Shown: positions 54,301 through 63,100 of the stretch, in pieces
How the letters are laid out: every line of letters starts with the position of its first letter
Numbering within the stretch: the stretch's first letter is position 1
NCBI GenBank assembly: GCA_964640065.1
Contig: CAZXIE010000001.1
Location: 1 to 64,000, forward strand
DNA length: 64,000 bases
Source of the DNA: JAJRXG01 sp964640065
Lineage (GTDB): Bacteria > Bacteroidota > Bacteroidia > Chitinophagales > Saprospiraceae
Direction: 5' to 3'
The notes under the pieces: generated by a model
Seen by the model: only the letters and a program-made list of their open reading frames with translations
The model's database searches: none
What the model was told of the DNA's origin: nothing
Position numbers and translations under genes: made by a program

Positions 54301-54922
54301 TCTTATTAGTAATCTCCCCAGACTGACTTACCACCATCAACCAATGATCATGAGCGTCCTTAGGTTTAATCTCTATGAGATGAGATCTCACATACATCCC
54401 ATGTACATCGGGGGCCCAGACTTCTTCGATGATGATGTCACCTGTCGCTTCTGGATGATTCGTTATGGACCGATCAGCATCTTTTTTAACCTCAGCTGCA
54501 CTGGACTTCTTTATCTTGAATCCAAGATCTTGATAAACGTGTTGAAGAGAATTGGATATGGAAAAGCCAACATGCTTTTTCTCGAGTATTCTATCGTCAG
54601 CAATCAGACGACTGGTTTTGACGATCCTAGTATTATCTTTTTCGGCGATGACACCAATGGCCTTAAAGATCGGTATGCCATCTCTGAGTTGTTGTACATA
54701 AGTGTACGTAACTCCAGTACTTAAGTCTGTATAGTTGTCTGATATGCCATATTGAAAAGAGGTGATATCTGCACCTTGCTCGAAGATGTAGTCAAGATGC
54801 GCACTTTGTAGTTTTTCTTGCGCATGTAGCCATGTCGTCAAGAAAAACAATATGCTTATACCACTCATCTTTTGCCAAGCAATCATAGGATGGTCTATCT
54901 TGTGCGCATAGAGTATACTCAC
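51377..54922 (-). CDS. M36-family (fungalysin) metallopeptidase with T9SS type A sorting domain
   Basis: The 1181-residue product is secreted; the first useful signal peptide probably starts at an internal Met near residue 13 (MIAWQKMSGISILFF). Domains in order: FTP propeptide (about 60-140), M36 catalytic domain with an inserted PA domain (about 455-570), zinc motif HEYAH in GIVVHEYAHGIS and the Glu in GEGWSDFF, a DUF11-like domain (about 780-870), a beta-sandwich domain with SRDGGSNW (about 960-1060), and a C-terminal NPASDRIRLSL / LPPGLYVVEVLD type A sorting domain (about 1100-1181). It digests proteins outside the cell. It is followed by alr 3 bases later. Confidence 0.9.
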   Translation of the reverse strand: MSILYAHKIDHPMIAWQKMSGISILFFLTTWLHAQEKLQSAHLDYIFEQGADITSFQYGISDNYTDLSTGVTYTYVQQLRDGIPIFKAIGVIAEKDNTRIVKTSRLIADDRILEKKHVGFSISNSLQHVYQDLGFKIKKSSAAEVKKDADRSITNHPEATGDIIIEEVWAPDVHGMYVRSHLIEIKPKDAHDHWLMVVSQSGEITNKINQTLYCQWDADRSLVGSRDSHDHQSHQEQTYVEDQPTNADTPQDGSLYRVFAPPLESPAQGGRTVVTEPADEIASPFGWHDTDGRVGPEHLTLRGNNTSSYQDTMNTDEPDPLGPSGGSNLLFDFSLDLSADPEENLGADLTNLFYWNNYVHDWSYRFGFTEVAGNFQENNYGKGGRETDAVLSESLDGSSVNNASFSTPRDGVPGRMQMFKWKTGTDLSVFLPEAIAGVYRTGAAGFGPLVKEEVVGDVVYILDNRGAVRDGCDEILNLDELDGNIALVDRGLCNFSFKVYQAQEAGAVACIICNNLQNAQLVTMAAGLNAEDVTIPSLFLSREDCELIKANLETGVQVEFGKTKELSSSLDNGIVVHEYAHGISMRLVGGPSTTGCLESDEQMGEGWSDFFGLVLTQMESDEPELPRGVATFLRGEPRTATGIRRYPYSTDMDVNPQVHSHIRYTTRPHDVGEIWATVLWDMYWKFIEVNGYDPSWVDPTSGNAIAIQLVMDGMKLQVCDPTLTEARDAILEADELNFLGENKCMIWEVFARRGLGADAFSGDRIIRYDNVDGFEVPLSCSGEVAVEKTMTELFEVGDVIEVALLASNYDTAFANVSLVDKIPEGTTVINIMSDVQWSVRGDEIIFSINDFPVGTELSVSYQLATTNLSPATSEYYDDLQGEDPFITFSNEERLPGWELVSLEDSTTQISLIVGKDLIGGNSFAEIEEPIRVTSEANIFLFDHTYNADLGIDGGVVEISRDGGSNWVQLTAEEFLINPPTDVISDCFTNCPIPDYFYRNEREAFTGVEGRQTSVIDLSTYIGEDIRLRFNYISGRFIDTLGVFAWQIHEFEHFERKEIIGQASLISGDQMIAADIGSSLIKSDRTIDNIEETFTDQSGLVEITPNPASDRIRLSLNLDQRLEGSLQIYSSDGRQVLARRVDMPAGLHTTDIDVSTLPPGLYVVEVLDRRVRYSDTFVLIEE

Positions 54923-54987
54923 TAGCGCCTCTCAATAAACAAGAAAGATCTTAATAGATTGCAAAAGGTGCGCGAATTAGCAAGTAA

Positions 54988-55743
54988 ATGATGTCAAATC
55001 ATCGCCCACAAGATAGTATGGTCATATATGGGAGAAACCCCATCCTAGACGCCATCAAGGAGGGAAAGCCCTTCGAAAAGATATTTGTCCGCGATACACT
55101 CACTGGAGAATTCGAGATAGAAGTCAGAAAACTATGTAAGGAACGCGGGATATCTCTCAAGAAAGTACCGCAAGCCAAGTTAGATCGACTCTGTAGGAGA
55201 GCGAATCACCAAGGTGCCGTAGCCATCGGATCTATCGTCTCATACCAGTCCATAGATATGATCGTACCGCATATCTATGAGCAAGGAAAGGAGCCCTGCT
55301 TTATACTTTTAGATAATGTACAGGATGTGCGCAACATCGGAGCCATAGCTAGAAGTGCAGAAGTCCTTGGAGCACAAGCCCTGATTGTATCAGGCAAGCA
55401 ATCTGGGATGATCACATCTGAAAGCATGAAGACATCGGCAGGCGCTTTGTCAAGACTGCTCGTCTGCCGTGAAAAAAATACAATTGATACGATCACCACT
55501 CTACAGTCACATGGTATCAAAGTGATAGCGACGTCACTTGAAAGTGGCACCAATGTCGACACTATAGACTTGACAGCGCCAGTCTGTATCTGCTTAGGGT
55601 CAGAAGGAGGAGGGCTTCACCACACAGTCTTGAGTGCTTGTGATCATGTCGGATATATTAAGCAGTTGGGACAGACGGATTCTCTCAATGTATCTGTAGC
55701 TGCTGGTATCATGCTATACGAAGCTAATCGACAGAAGAGTTAA
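54988..55743 (+). CDS. rlmB: 23S rRNA (guanosine(2251)-2'-O)-methyltransferase
   Basis: The 251-residue SpoU-family enzyme methylates the ribose of G2251 in 23S rRNA. The N-terminal ribosome-binding domain has VIYGRNPILDAIKEGKPF. The SPOUT knot has NVQDVRNIGAIARSAEVLG near residue 110, ICLGSEGGG near residue 198 and the closing SLNVSVAAGIMLYE. It begins 65 bases from the start of the divergent M36 gene and is followed by the TraB-like gene after 49 bases. Confidence 0.93.
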   Translation: MMSNHRPQDSMVIYGRNPILDAIKEGKPFEKIFVRDTLTGEFEIEVRKLCKERGISLKKVPQAKLDRLCRRANHQGAVAIGSIVSYQSIDMIVPHIYEQGKEPCFILLDNVQDVRNIGAIARSAEVLGAQALIVSGKQSGMITSESMKTSAGALSRLLVCREKNTIDTITTLQSHGIKVIATSLESGTNVDTIDLTAPVCICLGSEGGGLHHTVLSACDHVGYIKQLGQTDSLNVSVAAGIMLYEANRQKS

Positions 55744-55765
55744 AGAAGAGTAACTGCATATCAGC

Positions 55766-55773
55766 TACCTTTG
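55766..55773 (+). promoter_or_regulatory. candidate -7 promoter box (TACCTTTG)
   Basis: It matches TAnnTTTG exactly and lies 19 bases before the ATG of the TraB/GumN gene. I see no TTG at the usual upstream distance. Confidence 0.45.
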
Positions 55774-55792
55774 GATTACATAAAGACACATC

Positions 55793-56728
55793 ATGAATTT
55801 TAAGATAATACTTCTCATCTGCAGCATCATAACTGTTACACTAGCATGTAACACGAATCAAGCCGCTGTACAAGAGACAGTCGCCGAAGCACCAGCGATG
55901 GTGAAAACCGAGCAGCCCAAGAGCTTACTCTGGAAGATCGATGGCAATGGACTGACTGCCCCTTCCTACTTATTTGGTACGATACACATGATTAAGGGAG
56001 AAGATTTTTTCCTACCTGATGGCACCCTATCAGCGATCGATGAGTCTAGTAAGCTTGTCTTCGAGTTGGACATGGAAGAGATGACTAATCCTGCAAAGTT
56101 AATGGGCGTATTAGAAAAAGCCTATATGAAAGGAGATACGACACTCAGTGACCTGATGACCGAAGAGGACTATGGAGTCGTTAAATCTCACTTCCAAGAA
56201 AAAGGACTACCTCTCTTTTTCCTAGAGCGAATTAAGCCTATGTTTCTTACGGTATTTGCATCAGACGAATTCGATCCGTCAGGTCTCCAGGATGGAGGTC
56301 TTAAGTCTTATGAATTAGAATTTGCAGAAATGGCCAAAGATGGGGACAAGGGCACAGGTGGTCTTGAAACTATCGATTATCAGATCAGTGTATTTGATGC
56401 CATCCCTTATCAGGATCAGGCCGATATGTTGGTAGAAGCCATCAAGTCTACTGATTCTGAAGAGGATAGTCTTGCAGATTTGGTAAAGCTTTATAAGCAG
56501 CAAGATATATATGGTCTGTATGACATGATGAAGCAGGATGAGTCTATAGGAGAATTTGAAGACGTCCTTCTCAATCAAAGAAATAAGAATTGGATCCCTC
56601 TCATGAAAGAGGAGATGGAGAACCAACGCACATTTTTTGCAGTGGGAGCTGGTCACTTAGGTGGCAAGTATGGAGTTATACAGTTACTCCGTGATGCCGG
56701 TTATGAAGTGGATCCATTATCTAATTGA
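55793..56728 (+). CDS. TraB/GumN-family lipoprotein
   Basis: The 311-residue protein has a lipobox ending VTLAC (Cys19) and the TraB/GumN landmarks SYLFGTIHMIKGEDF near residue 62 and the C-terminal FFAVGAGHLGGKYGVIQLLRD, with the GxxH motifs that bind metal in the Tiki/TraB fold. Members are predicted metalloproteases or peptidase-like proteins. Its stop overlaps the TTG start of the gamma-carbonic anhydrase family gene. Confidence 0.88.
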   Translation: MNFKIILLICSIITVTLACNTNQAAVQETVAEAPAMVKTEQPKSLLWKIDGNGLTAPSYLFGTIHMIKGEDFFLPDGTLSAIDESSKLVFELDMEEMTNPAKLMGVLEKAYMKGDTTLSDLMTEEDYGVVKSHFQEKGLPLFFLERIKPMFLTVFASDEFDPSGLQDGGLKSYELEFAEMAKDGDKGTGGLETIDYQISVFDAIPYQDQADMLVEAIKSTDSEEDSLADLVKLYKQQDIYGLYDMMKQDESIGEFEDVLLNQRNKNWIPLMKEEMENQRTFFAVGAGHLGGKYGVIQLLRDAGYEVDPLSN

Positions 56729-57255
56729 TACAGGTGCCTCACATTATAACTCTAGGAGATAAGGCTCCTGTTATCCATCCTTCATGTTGGATCGCTCCTA
56801 CAGCTACCATCATCGGTGAGGTAACACTAGAAGAAGATTGCACAGTCTGGTTTTCTAGTGTGATCCGTGGAGATGTATGTAGTATCAAAGTAGGTGCTAG
56901 GAGTAATATTCAAGATGGCGCTATCATCCACGGTACTTACAAAAAGTCGCAGACGGTCATCGGGTCACGAGTCTCGATCGCTCATGGAGCGATCATACAT
57001 GGATGTACGATTCATGATGATGTACTTGTCGGTATGAAGGCAGTGATCATGGACAATGCCATCGTTGAATCTAACGTCATCGTCGCAGCAGGGGCAGTTG
57101 TACTAGAAAATAAAGTCTTAGAATCAGGTCATATATATGCAGGTGTACCGGCGAAAAAGATCAAAGCCATTGATGCCGAACAAACTCAGTGGCACATATC
57201 TCGAACCGCAGATGCATATCTCAAATATGCTTCTTGGTATCAAGAAGAATCTTAG
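56725..57255 (+). CDS. gamma-carbonic anhydrase family protein
   Basis: The 176-residue protein starts with TTG at 56725, which overlaps the TraB stop (ATTGA); no ATG lies before the conserved fold. It is a left-handed beta-helix of hexapeptide repeats. Three His residues that could hold zinc are in AIIHGTYKK, SIAHGAIIHG and GAIIHGCTIHD. YrdA/PaaY-like proteins of this group bind metal and may hydrate CO2 weakly or act on CoA thioesters. It is convergent with the cytochrome gene. Confidence 0.9.
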   Translation: MIQVPHIITLGDKAPVIHPSCWIAPTATIIGEVTLEEDCTVWFSSVIRGDVCSIKVGARSNIQDGAIIHGTYKKSQTVIGSRVSIAHGAIIHGCTIHDDVLVGMKAVIMDNAIVESNVIVAAGAVVLENKVLESGHIYAGVPAKKIKAIDAEQTQWHISRTADAYLKYASWYQEES

Positions 57256-58265
57256 TCCGCACTATCCCTGAGATAAGCTCTAAGGTCAGCTAACTGCTGC
57301 TCGCTCATCCTTTCTTCCGGGTATCGAGGCATATATGACTTCTTGCCATATTTCGAAAAAGTACCATACCTAGAGACCTGATATATAGAGTGTCTGCTGT
57401 ACGTATCAGCCTTTTTGTCGAGATGCGCTAGTGACAACTTTTCTTGATCTAAGTGCAGAAAGCTATACCTCTTCTGATAGTGACAATGAAGACAACTACT
57501 TTCGTAAATGCGCTTTCCGTTATTAGGATTACCTGTCAAACCTACTCCTACCTTTCTATCTGAAGGAGGTGCTAAAAAAGTCGCTTCAGACTTCTTAGTG
57601 TACTTCCCATCAAGAAGCAGTAACCCTTTCTCATAATTATCCGTACTCTTAGATGCGTACTCTAAGAAGTCTTTGTCCATGTCAGTGAGATTGACATCTT
57701 TGACTTTCAGGTCGATGGTCCACAGATAGGCAAGGACAGACTCTACCTCCCACTCCTTCAACTTTCGGCCTTGGGCACACTCAACGGCGCAGAGTTGGAT
57801 AGCTCCTCGGATATCATGGCGAGCCGGCTTGATGAGATCGCCATATTTCTTTTCATAATCTCCGTTATAATAGGAGTCTCGATTGACTGCGCCATAGAGA
57901 GTAGTTCCTTGTAAAAAGGGAAGTCCTTGTTCTATGGTATAATTCAGTCTAGCCTCTGGTGTAGGAAAAGCTAGATTAGGATCTTCTCTTTCGACATTAT
58001 GACAAGAAGTACATACAAAGTGCTTACTCTGCCTTCTCGACTTTTTTTCTCCTGGTCTTTTGGAGATGCCATGCTTGACTATGTCCTCCCCTACGGCTGC
58101 ACTTACGCCTTTGAGATGAGTCTTAGGTTTTTTGGTAGAATAATCCTTACCAAAGGATTCTTCTAAAGCTGCCACAGACTTATCCTGATCGAAGTTGTCT
58201 TCAGGTAGAATGATAACAAACGCCATCATCGATATCAACATGCCTATCCCTATAACTAGCTTCAT
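57252..58265 (-). CDS. dihaem c-type cytochrome
   Basis: The 337-residue protein has a signal or anchor segment (residues 1-21) and two CxxCH haem sites: CTSCHN at 85-90 and CLHCHYQ near residue 258. A lone Met-rich end (SYMPRYPEERMSEQQLADLRAYL) provides likely axial ligands and the usual final helix of cytochromes c. The linker of about 170 residues between the haems is charged. It is in the periplasm or on the outer face and is coded 3 bases from the DUF5777 barrel gene, so the two probably work together. Confidence 0.85.
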   Translation of the reverse strand: MKLVIGIGMLISMMAFVIILPEDNFDQDKSVAALEESFGKDYSTKKPKTHLKGVSAAVGEDIVKHGISKRPGEKKSRRQSKHFVCTSCHNVEREDPNLAFPTPEARLNYTIEQGLPFLQGTTLYGAVNRDSYYNGDYEKKYGDLIKPARHDIRGAIQLCAVECAQGRKLKEWEVESVLAYLWTIDLKVKDVNLTDMDKDFLEYASKSTDNYEKGLLLLDGKYTKKSEATFLAPPSDRKVGVGLTGNPNNGKRIYESSCLHCHYQKRYSFLHLDQEKLSLAHLDKKADTYSRHSIYQVSRYGTFSKYGKKSYMPRYPEERMSEQQLADLRAYLRDSAD

Positions 58266-58268
58266 CTT

Positions 58269-59150
58269 CTACAAGTTAAAAAGTCTAGAGATCGTGAATC
58301 CAAGTCTGAACTCCCCATCTGCCCAATTGCTTCGAGTATATGGTATATAATCCGTCTCCACAAGACCTTCAGAATTGGTCAAGTTAAGTTGGAAAACATG
58401 CCCTCCGCTTGTATCGAATTCGAAACCTATACCAATGGCGGGGTAAAAGTCATTTTCGGTAGTACGTAGATCTGACAGTACTGGAAAGGTGAAATCCCCA
58501 ACCAAAGCCATCGACTTAGTAACTTGAGCACGAAATGCCCCGCCTAGGCTTACCAGACCATTATCATCACCCTGTAAGACGACATTGCGATATGTCCACT
58601 GTGCATTAAACTGTGCAGAAAATCTTGGGCTGAACTTTCTGGCTATGTGCAACCCAAGGTGACTTGTTAAACGATGAGTGCCTTTTTCGAAGAAGTTCAA
58701 TACACCTTCTATTTCGCTTCTTTGCATCGTAGATGTAGAAACCATTCCGATGACAGACATGCTTACCGGGATACTTCCTCTACTTCCTTGAGTTACGATC
58801 CTCGCTTTTGCGAGTGTGTTGATATTCTGTCTTAATGGGCCCGTTCCTTTTGTTCTACTGATCCCTACCATCAGTCTATCGGTTATACCGTATTCGAATC
58901 CAATAGAAACGTCCGCAGCATTCTCTAAACCATAAAAGGTCGGCCATCCGCCGTTTACTCCAGCAAGGTCCCCAAATCTATGTGCGATCCGAAAATCAAG
59001 CTTTCTTGCAGGAAGCGTCTCTACCGAGTGAGAATTAATGATCCTTGAGTCCCTGAAGGTCTGTATCACTTGTTCTGACTCTTCATGAGTCTGAGCGCTC
59101 AGCGACAAAAAGGATAAAAACAAGATGATAGTAAGCAAATAGTAGTGCAT
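58269..59150 (-). CDS. DUF5777 family beta-barrel protein
   Basis: The 293-residue protein has a signal peptide ending LSLSAQ. The rest alternates short amphipathic strands, with TLPARKLDFRIAHRFGD, EYGITDRLMVGISRTKGTG and a closing FRLGFTISRLFNL ending in an aromatic-type residue, as in outer-membrane barrels. It matches DUF5777, a Bacteroidota barrel family commonly beside cytochrome c-like genes. It is upstream of the cytochrome gene with a 3-base gap and is divergent from the bacilliredoxin gene. Confidence 0.85.
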   Translation of the reverse strand: MHYYLLTIILFLSFLSLSAQTHEESEQVIQTFRDSRIINSHSVETLPARKLDFRIAHRFGDLAGVNGGWPTFYGLENAADVSIGFEYGITDRLMVGISRTKGTGPLRQNINTLAKARIVTQGSRGSIPVSMSVIGMVSTSTMQRSEIEGVLNFFEKGTHRLTSHLGLHIARKFSPRFSAQFNAQWTYRNVVLQGDDNGLVSLGGAFRAQVTKSMALVGDFTFPVLSDLRTTENDFYPAIGIGFEFDTSGGHVFQLNLTNSEGLVETDYIPYTRSNWADGEFRLGFTISRLFNL

Positions 59151-59244
59151 ATATGGCGATCAATTTCTAAAGAAATACAAATGTGTAAAAACAAGACGTG
59201 ATGTTATGAACATATCTTGACATCAAGTGCTTTCTTTTTTGATA

Positions 59245-59252
59245 TAAATTTG
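59245..59252 (+). promoter_or_regulatory. candidate -7 promoter box (TAAATTTG) for the bacilliredoxin gene
   Basis: It matches TAnnTTTG exactly; a TTG at 59217-59219 is 25 bases upstream, slightly too far. The leader to the ATG at 59322 would be about 63 bases. Confidence 0.45.
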
Positions 59253-59321
59253 TCGAGCTTAAGACCTTGAGGTAGAAACGCTCAAGAGAAAGTATTAGCT
59301 TATAGTCAATATAGAAAAATT

Positions 59322-59735
59322 ATGTATCCAGTAGAGTTAACAATTCCGATGTCCAAAGATCTTACAGACTTTGGATTCACAGGACTGAAATCAGAAGAAG
59401 AAGTAATTAATGCTATCGAGCAAAGTGAAGGTACTTCACTACTCGTAGTTAACAGTGTATGTGGTTGCGCTGCCGCAAATGCAAGGCCCGGTGCCAAAAT
59501 CGCACTGCAACATAGTAAGAAGCCCAATAATAGTTTTACCGTCTTTGCAGGTGTTGATAGAGAGGCTACCGAGAAAGCAAGAGAGTTTCTTCTACCCTAT
59601 CCTCCGTCATCTCCAGCCATCGCGCTATTTAAAGATGGTAGGTTAGTACATATGCTAGAAAGACATCACATCGAGGGTCGTACAGCACAGATGATAGCTG
59701 AGAACCTAACTGGTGCTTTTGACGAGCATTGTTAG
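59322..59735 (+). CDS. bacilliredoxin, BrxA/BrxB (YphP/YqiW) family
   Basis: The 137-residue thioredoxin-fold protein has the family's CGC active site at Cys47-Cys49 in VNSVCGCAAANARPG and length close to Bacillus BrxA/BrxB. Bacilliredoxins remove bacillithiol from S-bacillithiolated proteins; the oxidised form is reset by bacillithiol and then by YpdA. A ypdA-type gene is 17 kb away in this window, which supports a bacillithiol system. The gene has its own likely promoter and is followed by the palindromic repeat cluster. Confidence 0.92.
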   Translation: MYPVELTIPMSKDLTDFGFTGLKSEEEVINAIEQSEGTSLLVVNSVCGCAAANARPGAKIALQHSKKPNNSFTVFAGVDREATEKAREFLLPYPPSSPAIALFKDGRLVHMLERHHIEGRTAQMIAENLTGAFDEHC

Positions 59736-59795
59736 TTTGTAAGAGAGGTAGCCTGTTGGCTCGCGAGTCTTCTCGGCTGTAACATAACATCTGAA

Positions 59796-59822
59796 GAAAG
59801 GAACATTAATTTTGTTCCTTTC
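59796..59822 (+). repeat. perfect 10-base-pair stem before the repeat cluster
   Basis: GAAAGGAACA (59796-59805) pairs with TGTTCCTTTC (59813-59822) around 7 bases. It follows the bacilliredoxin gene by 60 bases. No T tract follows, so termination is uncertain; the right arm runs into the first palindromic unit. Confidence 0.5.
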
Positions 59823-60074
59823 GCCCCTTCAGGGCTTAACCTTACATGAGATTTGGTCTCATTGTTTCTGTTGCTTACGCCCTTTCAAGGGTTATCATGA
59901 CTGCAAAAGACTATGATCGGACGTATGTAGTTCAATTCCTTCGCCTAAACCGGAAAGGGCACAAGCATTAGAAGTATAACGTAATTCGTGATTGTATAAG
60001 CCCTGAATGGGCGTAAGCACGAGCTGAATACTATCTTTAGACTTCCAGCAGCCCTGAATGGGCACAAGCATAAA
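59820..60074. repeat. cluster of five short palindromic repeats
   Basis: Five related units of about 22-29 bases share a core like GCCCTGAATGGGC followed by GTAAGCA or ACAAGCA. Units 1 (59820-59841) and 2 (59871-59896) are in reverse orientation; units 3 (59946-59974), 4 (59996-60023) and 5 (60046-60074) are forward. Unit starts are spaced 51, 75, 50 and 50 bases. Cores form small hairpins. They look like the dispersed palindromic (REP-like) elements of Bacteroidota. There is no gene in 59736-60106. Confidence 0.75.
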
Positions 60075-60104
60075 AAAGGCCCCTTCGATGAAGGAGCCTT
60101 TTTT
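60072..60104 (-). terminator. bidirectional intrinsic terminator after the giant surface protein gene
   Basis: AAAAAAGGCCCCTTC (60072-60086) pairs with GAAGGAGCCTTTTTT (60090-60104) around GAT. On the minus strand the single mismatch becomes a G-U pair, so the stem is continuous and ends in six T. It lies directly after the stop of the leftward gene. Confidence 0.88.
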
Positions 60105-60106
60105 GT

Positions 60107-63100
60107 TTATCTAGCTTTTTGAATTAGTTCGTGTTGTATAGATGATCCCATCTGTACCTTTATTAAGTAAGGTCCTGGTGGTAATGTCGAAAGATCCATC
60201 TCGATAGGATTATGACCTGTCTGTACATCGTGTAGTGTAGATCTCATCACGGCCCTTCCAATAAAATCCGTTACAGATATCTCTGCTATATCACTTCTAC
60301 TTACTATGATGTCCAGTATGGTTTGATTCTCTACTGGATTAGGATAGGCTTTGAGTCCTACATCTTTATTAAGCAATACATCTATCTCAATTATATCTGA
60401 GTACTCATATCCTCCGTCAAAATCTACTTGCTTCAGTCTATAGTAGTAAGTCCCACTAGCTGCAACATCCTGATCAGTATGACCATATAGCTGTAAAGCC
60501 GTAGTTGTTCCATTTCCTTCTATTTCTTCGATAGCAACAAAGTCCCCATCCTGATCAACTACTCTTTCTAACTCAAAGAAGTCATTGTTAATCTCTGATG
60601 CTGTTACCCATGATAACTCTATAGCTGACTGCTCAGGATCCCAGTATCCTGAGAAGGCGACCAACTCAACGGGTAGTGACTCAAGTCTCAGACCGCCGTT
60701 AACACCTAGTAAAGAATCCATAGGGCCTACAAAGAAAACTCCTGTAGCACCAGTGGTGATATCTACATCACTATCTATAAGTGGGTCATCACCTTGATTA
60801 GGTGATACAAAACTTTCTCCTGTACTATTCGCTCTAAAGCGGACTTGATACGATCCGGCTCTGATACTGTTCACACAATATCTTCCTTCATCATCTGTAG
60901 TGACAATCTGAGATATCTCTCCAGTATTAGCCTCTAATAATTCGACTTGTGAGTTAGTTATCAGGCTATCTACACCTTCATCAAATATTCCCTCATTCCC
61001 TTGCTCGCTTTCTAACCAAAGCACACCGCAAGTGACTCCTCCTACGTAGATACCGAATCCAACATCCTCAGTTATTTCTCCAGGGAGTGTTGTTATTAAG
61101 CTTGTTGTACCTGGACCAAATGTCCCATCAGCATCGCTATCTCTTGACTCGTCTGTAGCAACATTAGGATCCGTTAATACAATACCATCAGGAAGTATGA
61201 TCTCTACATAGTAATCTTGTACTGGCACATTTTCAAAGCAAAATCGACCTACTTCATCCGTTTCTGGATCTGTAAATGATACAGTCGTCGCTACTCTTTC
61301 GCCATCTGCACTGAATAAGTTCACCGTGATGTTATCAACTCCTCCTTCTGTCTCATCTCTTCTACCATCACCGTCTTCATCTGACCAAACAGCCCCACAA
61401 AGAGTGGTACTCGTTCTAAATCCAGCATCTATATCTAATCGCTCTTCTCCTTCAACCACGGCTACTGTACTTGTTAGTCCTTGTGCATCGATATCACTAT
61501 CGCCGTTAGCATCTCCTTGACTTTGTGTTGTTGGGACGAATCCAGTAGGACTTTCAAATCCAACTATATAAGAACTTTGATAGACGAAGAACTCATAGTA
61601 TCCAGGGTTACCGGTTGTAGGATCATCGATAGTCATAGTTACGCACGAGGGAAAGTCCGCGAAGTCAGGTACTCCATCGTTATTGAAGTCTGTGAATAGA
61701 TTCACAGTCACTCCATTGACACCTGATTCATTAGCATCTTGTCGTCCGTTACCGTTAGTATCTTCCCATACGAAGTCTCCGACTCTAGTAGGCTCATCTC
61801 CTGTTATCTCTTGAGATACTACACCGACACAATTATCATCTAGAGTGACGGTGACAGTATATGTCGCTGGATCAGTTGCTGATACTTCTATAAATGATTC
61901 TGTCGAACCAGTACTCCACATATACGTCGTGAAGTCTTCTCCTACCTGTAATATGGCAGTCTCTAGTATATCACACCCTTTGAGATCGAAAAATATAGTT
62001 GGCATCAACTGATCACATACACCAGCGATAAATGACTCTGTTATCCGAATATCACCGGGTGCAATGTCTGTAATATTCTGGCCTACTTCAAGTCCAGTTA
62101 CGCTAGCACCTGAGGCGAAGTCTATGACAAATACTATATGAATTCCCTCATCGAGGTCTGTGAAGACATTGTTATCTGAGATGTCGAGTATGACCCCATC
62201 TCTATCTGTTAAAACGAATTGTGTAGTTCTTGCAGGGTCTGGAGCATTAGTAGGAGTAATCTCCACAGGTTCTCCTAGACAGAAGTTACACCTTGTAGCA
62301 TCTATACATACATTGAAGAAAATAGGATCACCTATGTCAAAGCAATCATCTCCTGTTACATCTGCTATACTTCCTCCGACTGATAAACCAGATATCATCG
62401 TTGTCGCAGATCTGAAGTTGATAGCATATACACCATAAAAACCTTCAGTAAATAGATCGAAGCTTGGTGAGTTAGAGATGGCGTTAATAACTCCATCTGC
62501 TGTAGTTAATATATAGGTAGTACTATAATCTGGCGTGGTGTTTTCACCTGTCGCCGATATATCTATTTGTCCTGTAACAAAATCACATTCTATACCTGTA
62601 GCTGCATCTCCAGAGATCGTCAAGACAGGAGCTAGTGCAAAACAAGTTGTCGAACAATCTGAAAACTCTGCACAGTCGGCATCAAAACAATCTACTAAAC
62701 CATCATCGTCATTGTCCATACCATCAGAACAATCATCATCTCCACTCTCCGAGCTTAATGGTGGGCAGGTATCATCAAAGCAAGCTGCATCTCCAGAGGC
62801 CGCACTCAGATCACCAAATCCCACTGACGTAGCTTGTAACACATTACCAGGTCCGATCCAAGCGTCGACCTCAACCATCGTGTTATTATAATCATCAGTA
62901 GCACCTTCTCGAGCCCAAGTAGCCTCAAAACAAGCGTCCACTGTTGTGATGGCTTCATCTGACATGACAAAGCATAGTTCAGCAGTGCGAACTGGAAATC
63001 CAGGTTCTACAAGAACAGAACTCCCCGCATCAACATCAGTAAGTCCTATCGTAAAAGTGATAAATCCAAGATCTCCTTCATAAGGAAGAGATCCTACACC

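Noticed and set aside
59820..60074. CRISPR array in the palindromic repeat cluster
   Set aside because: Repeats are degenerate, occur in both orientations and no cas gene is near; spacing is only partly regular.
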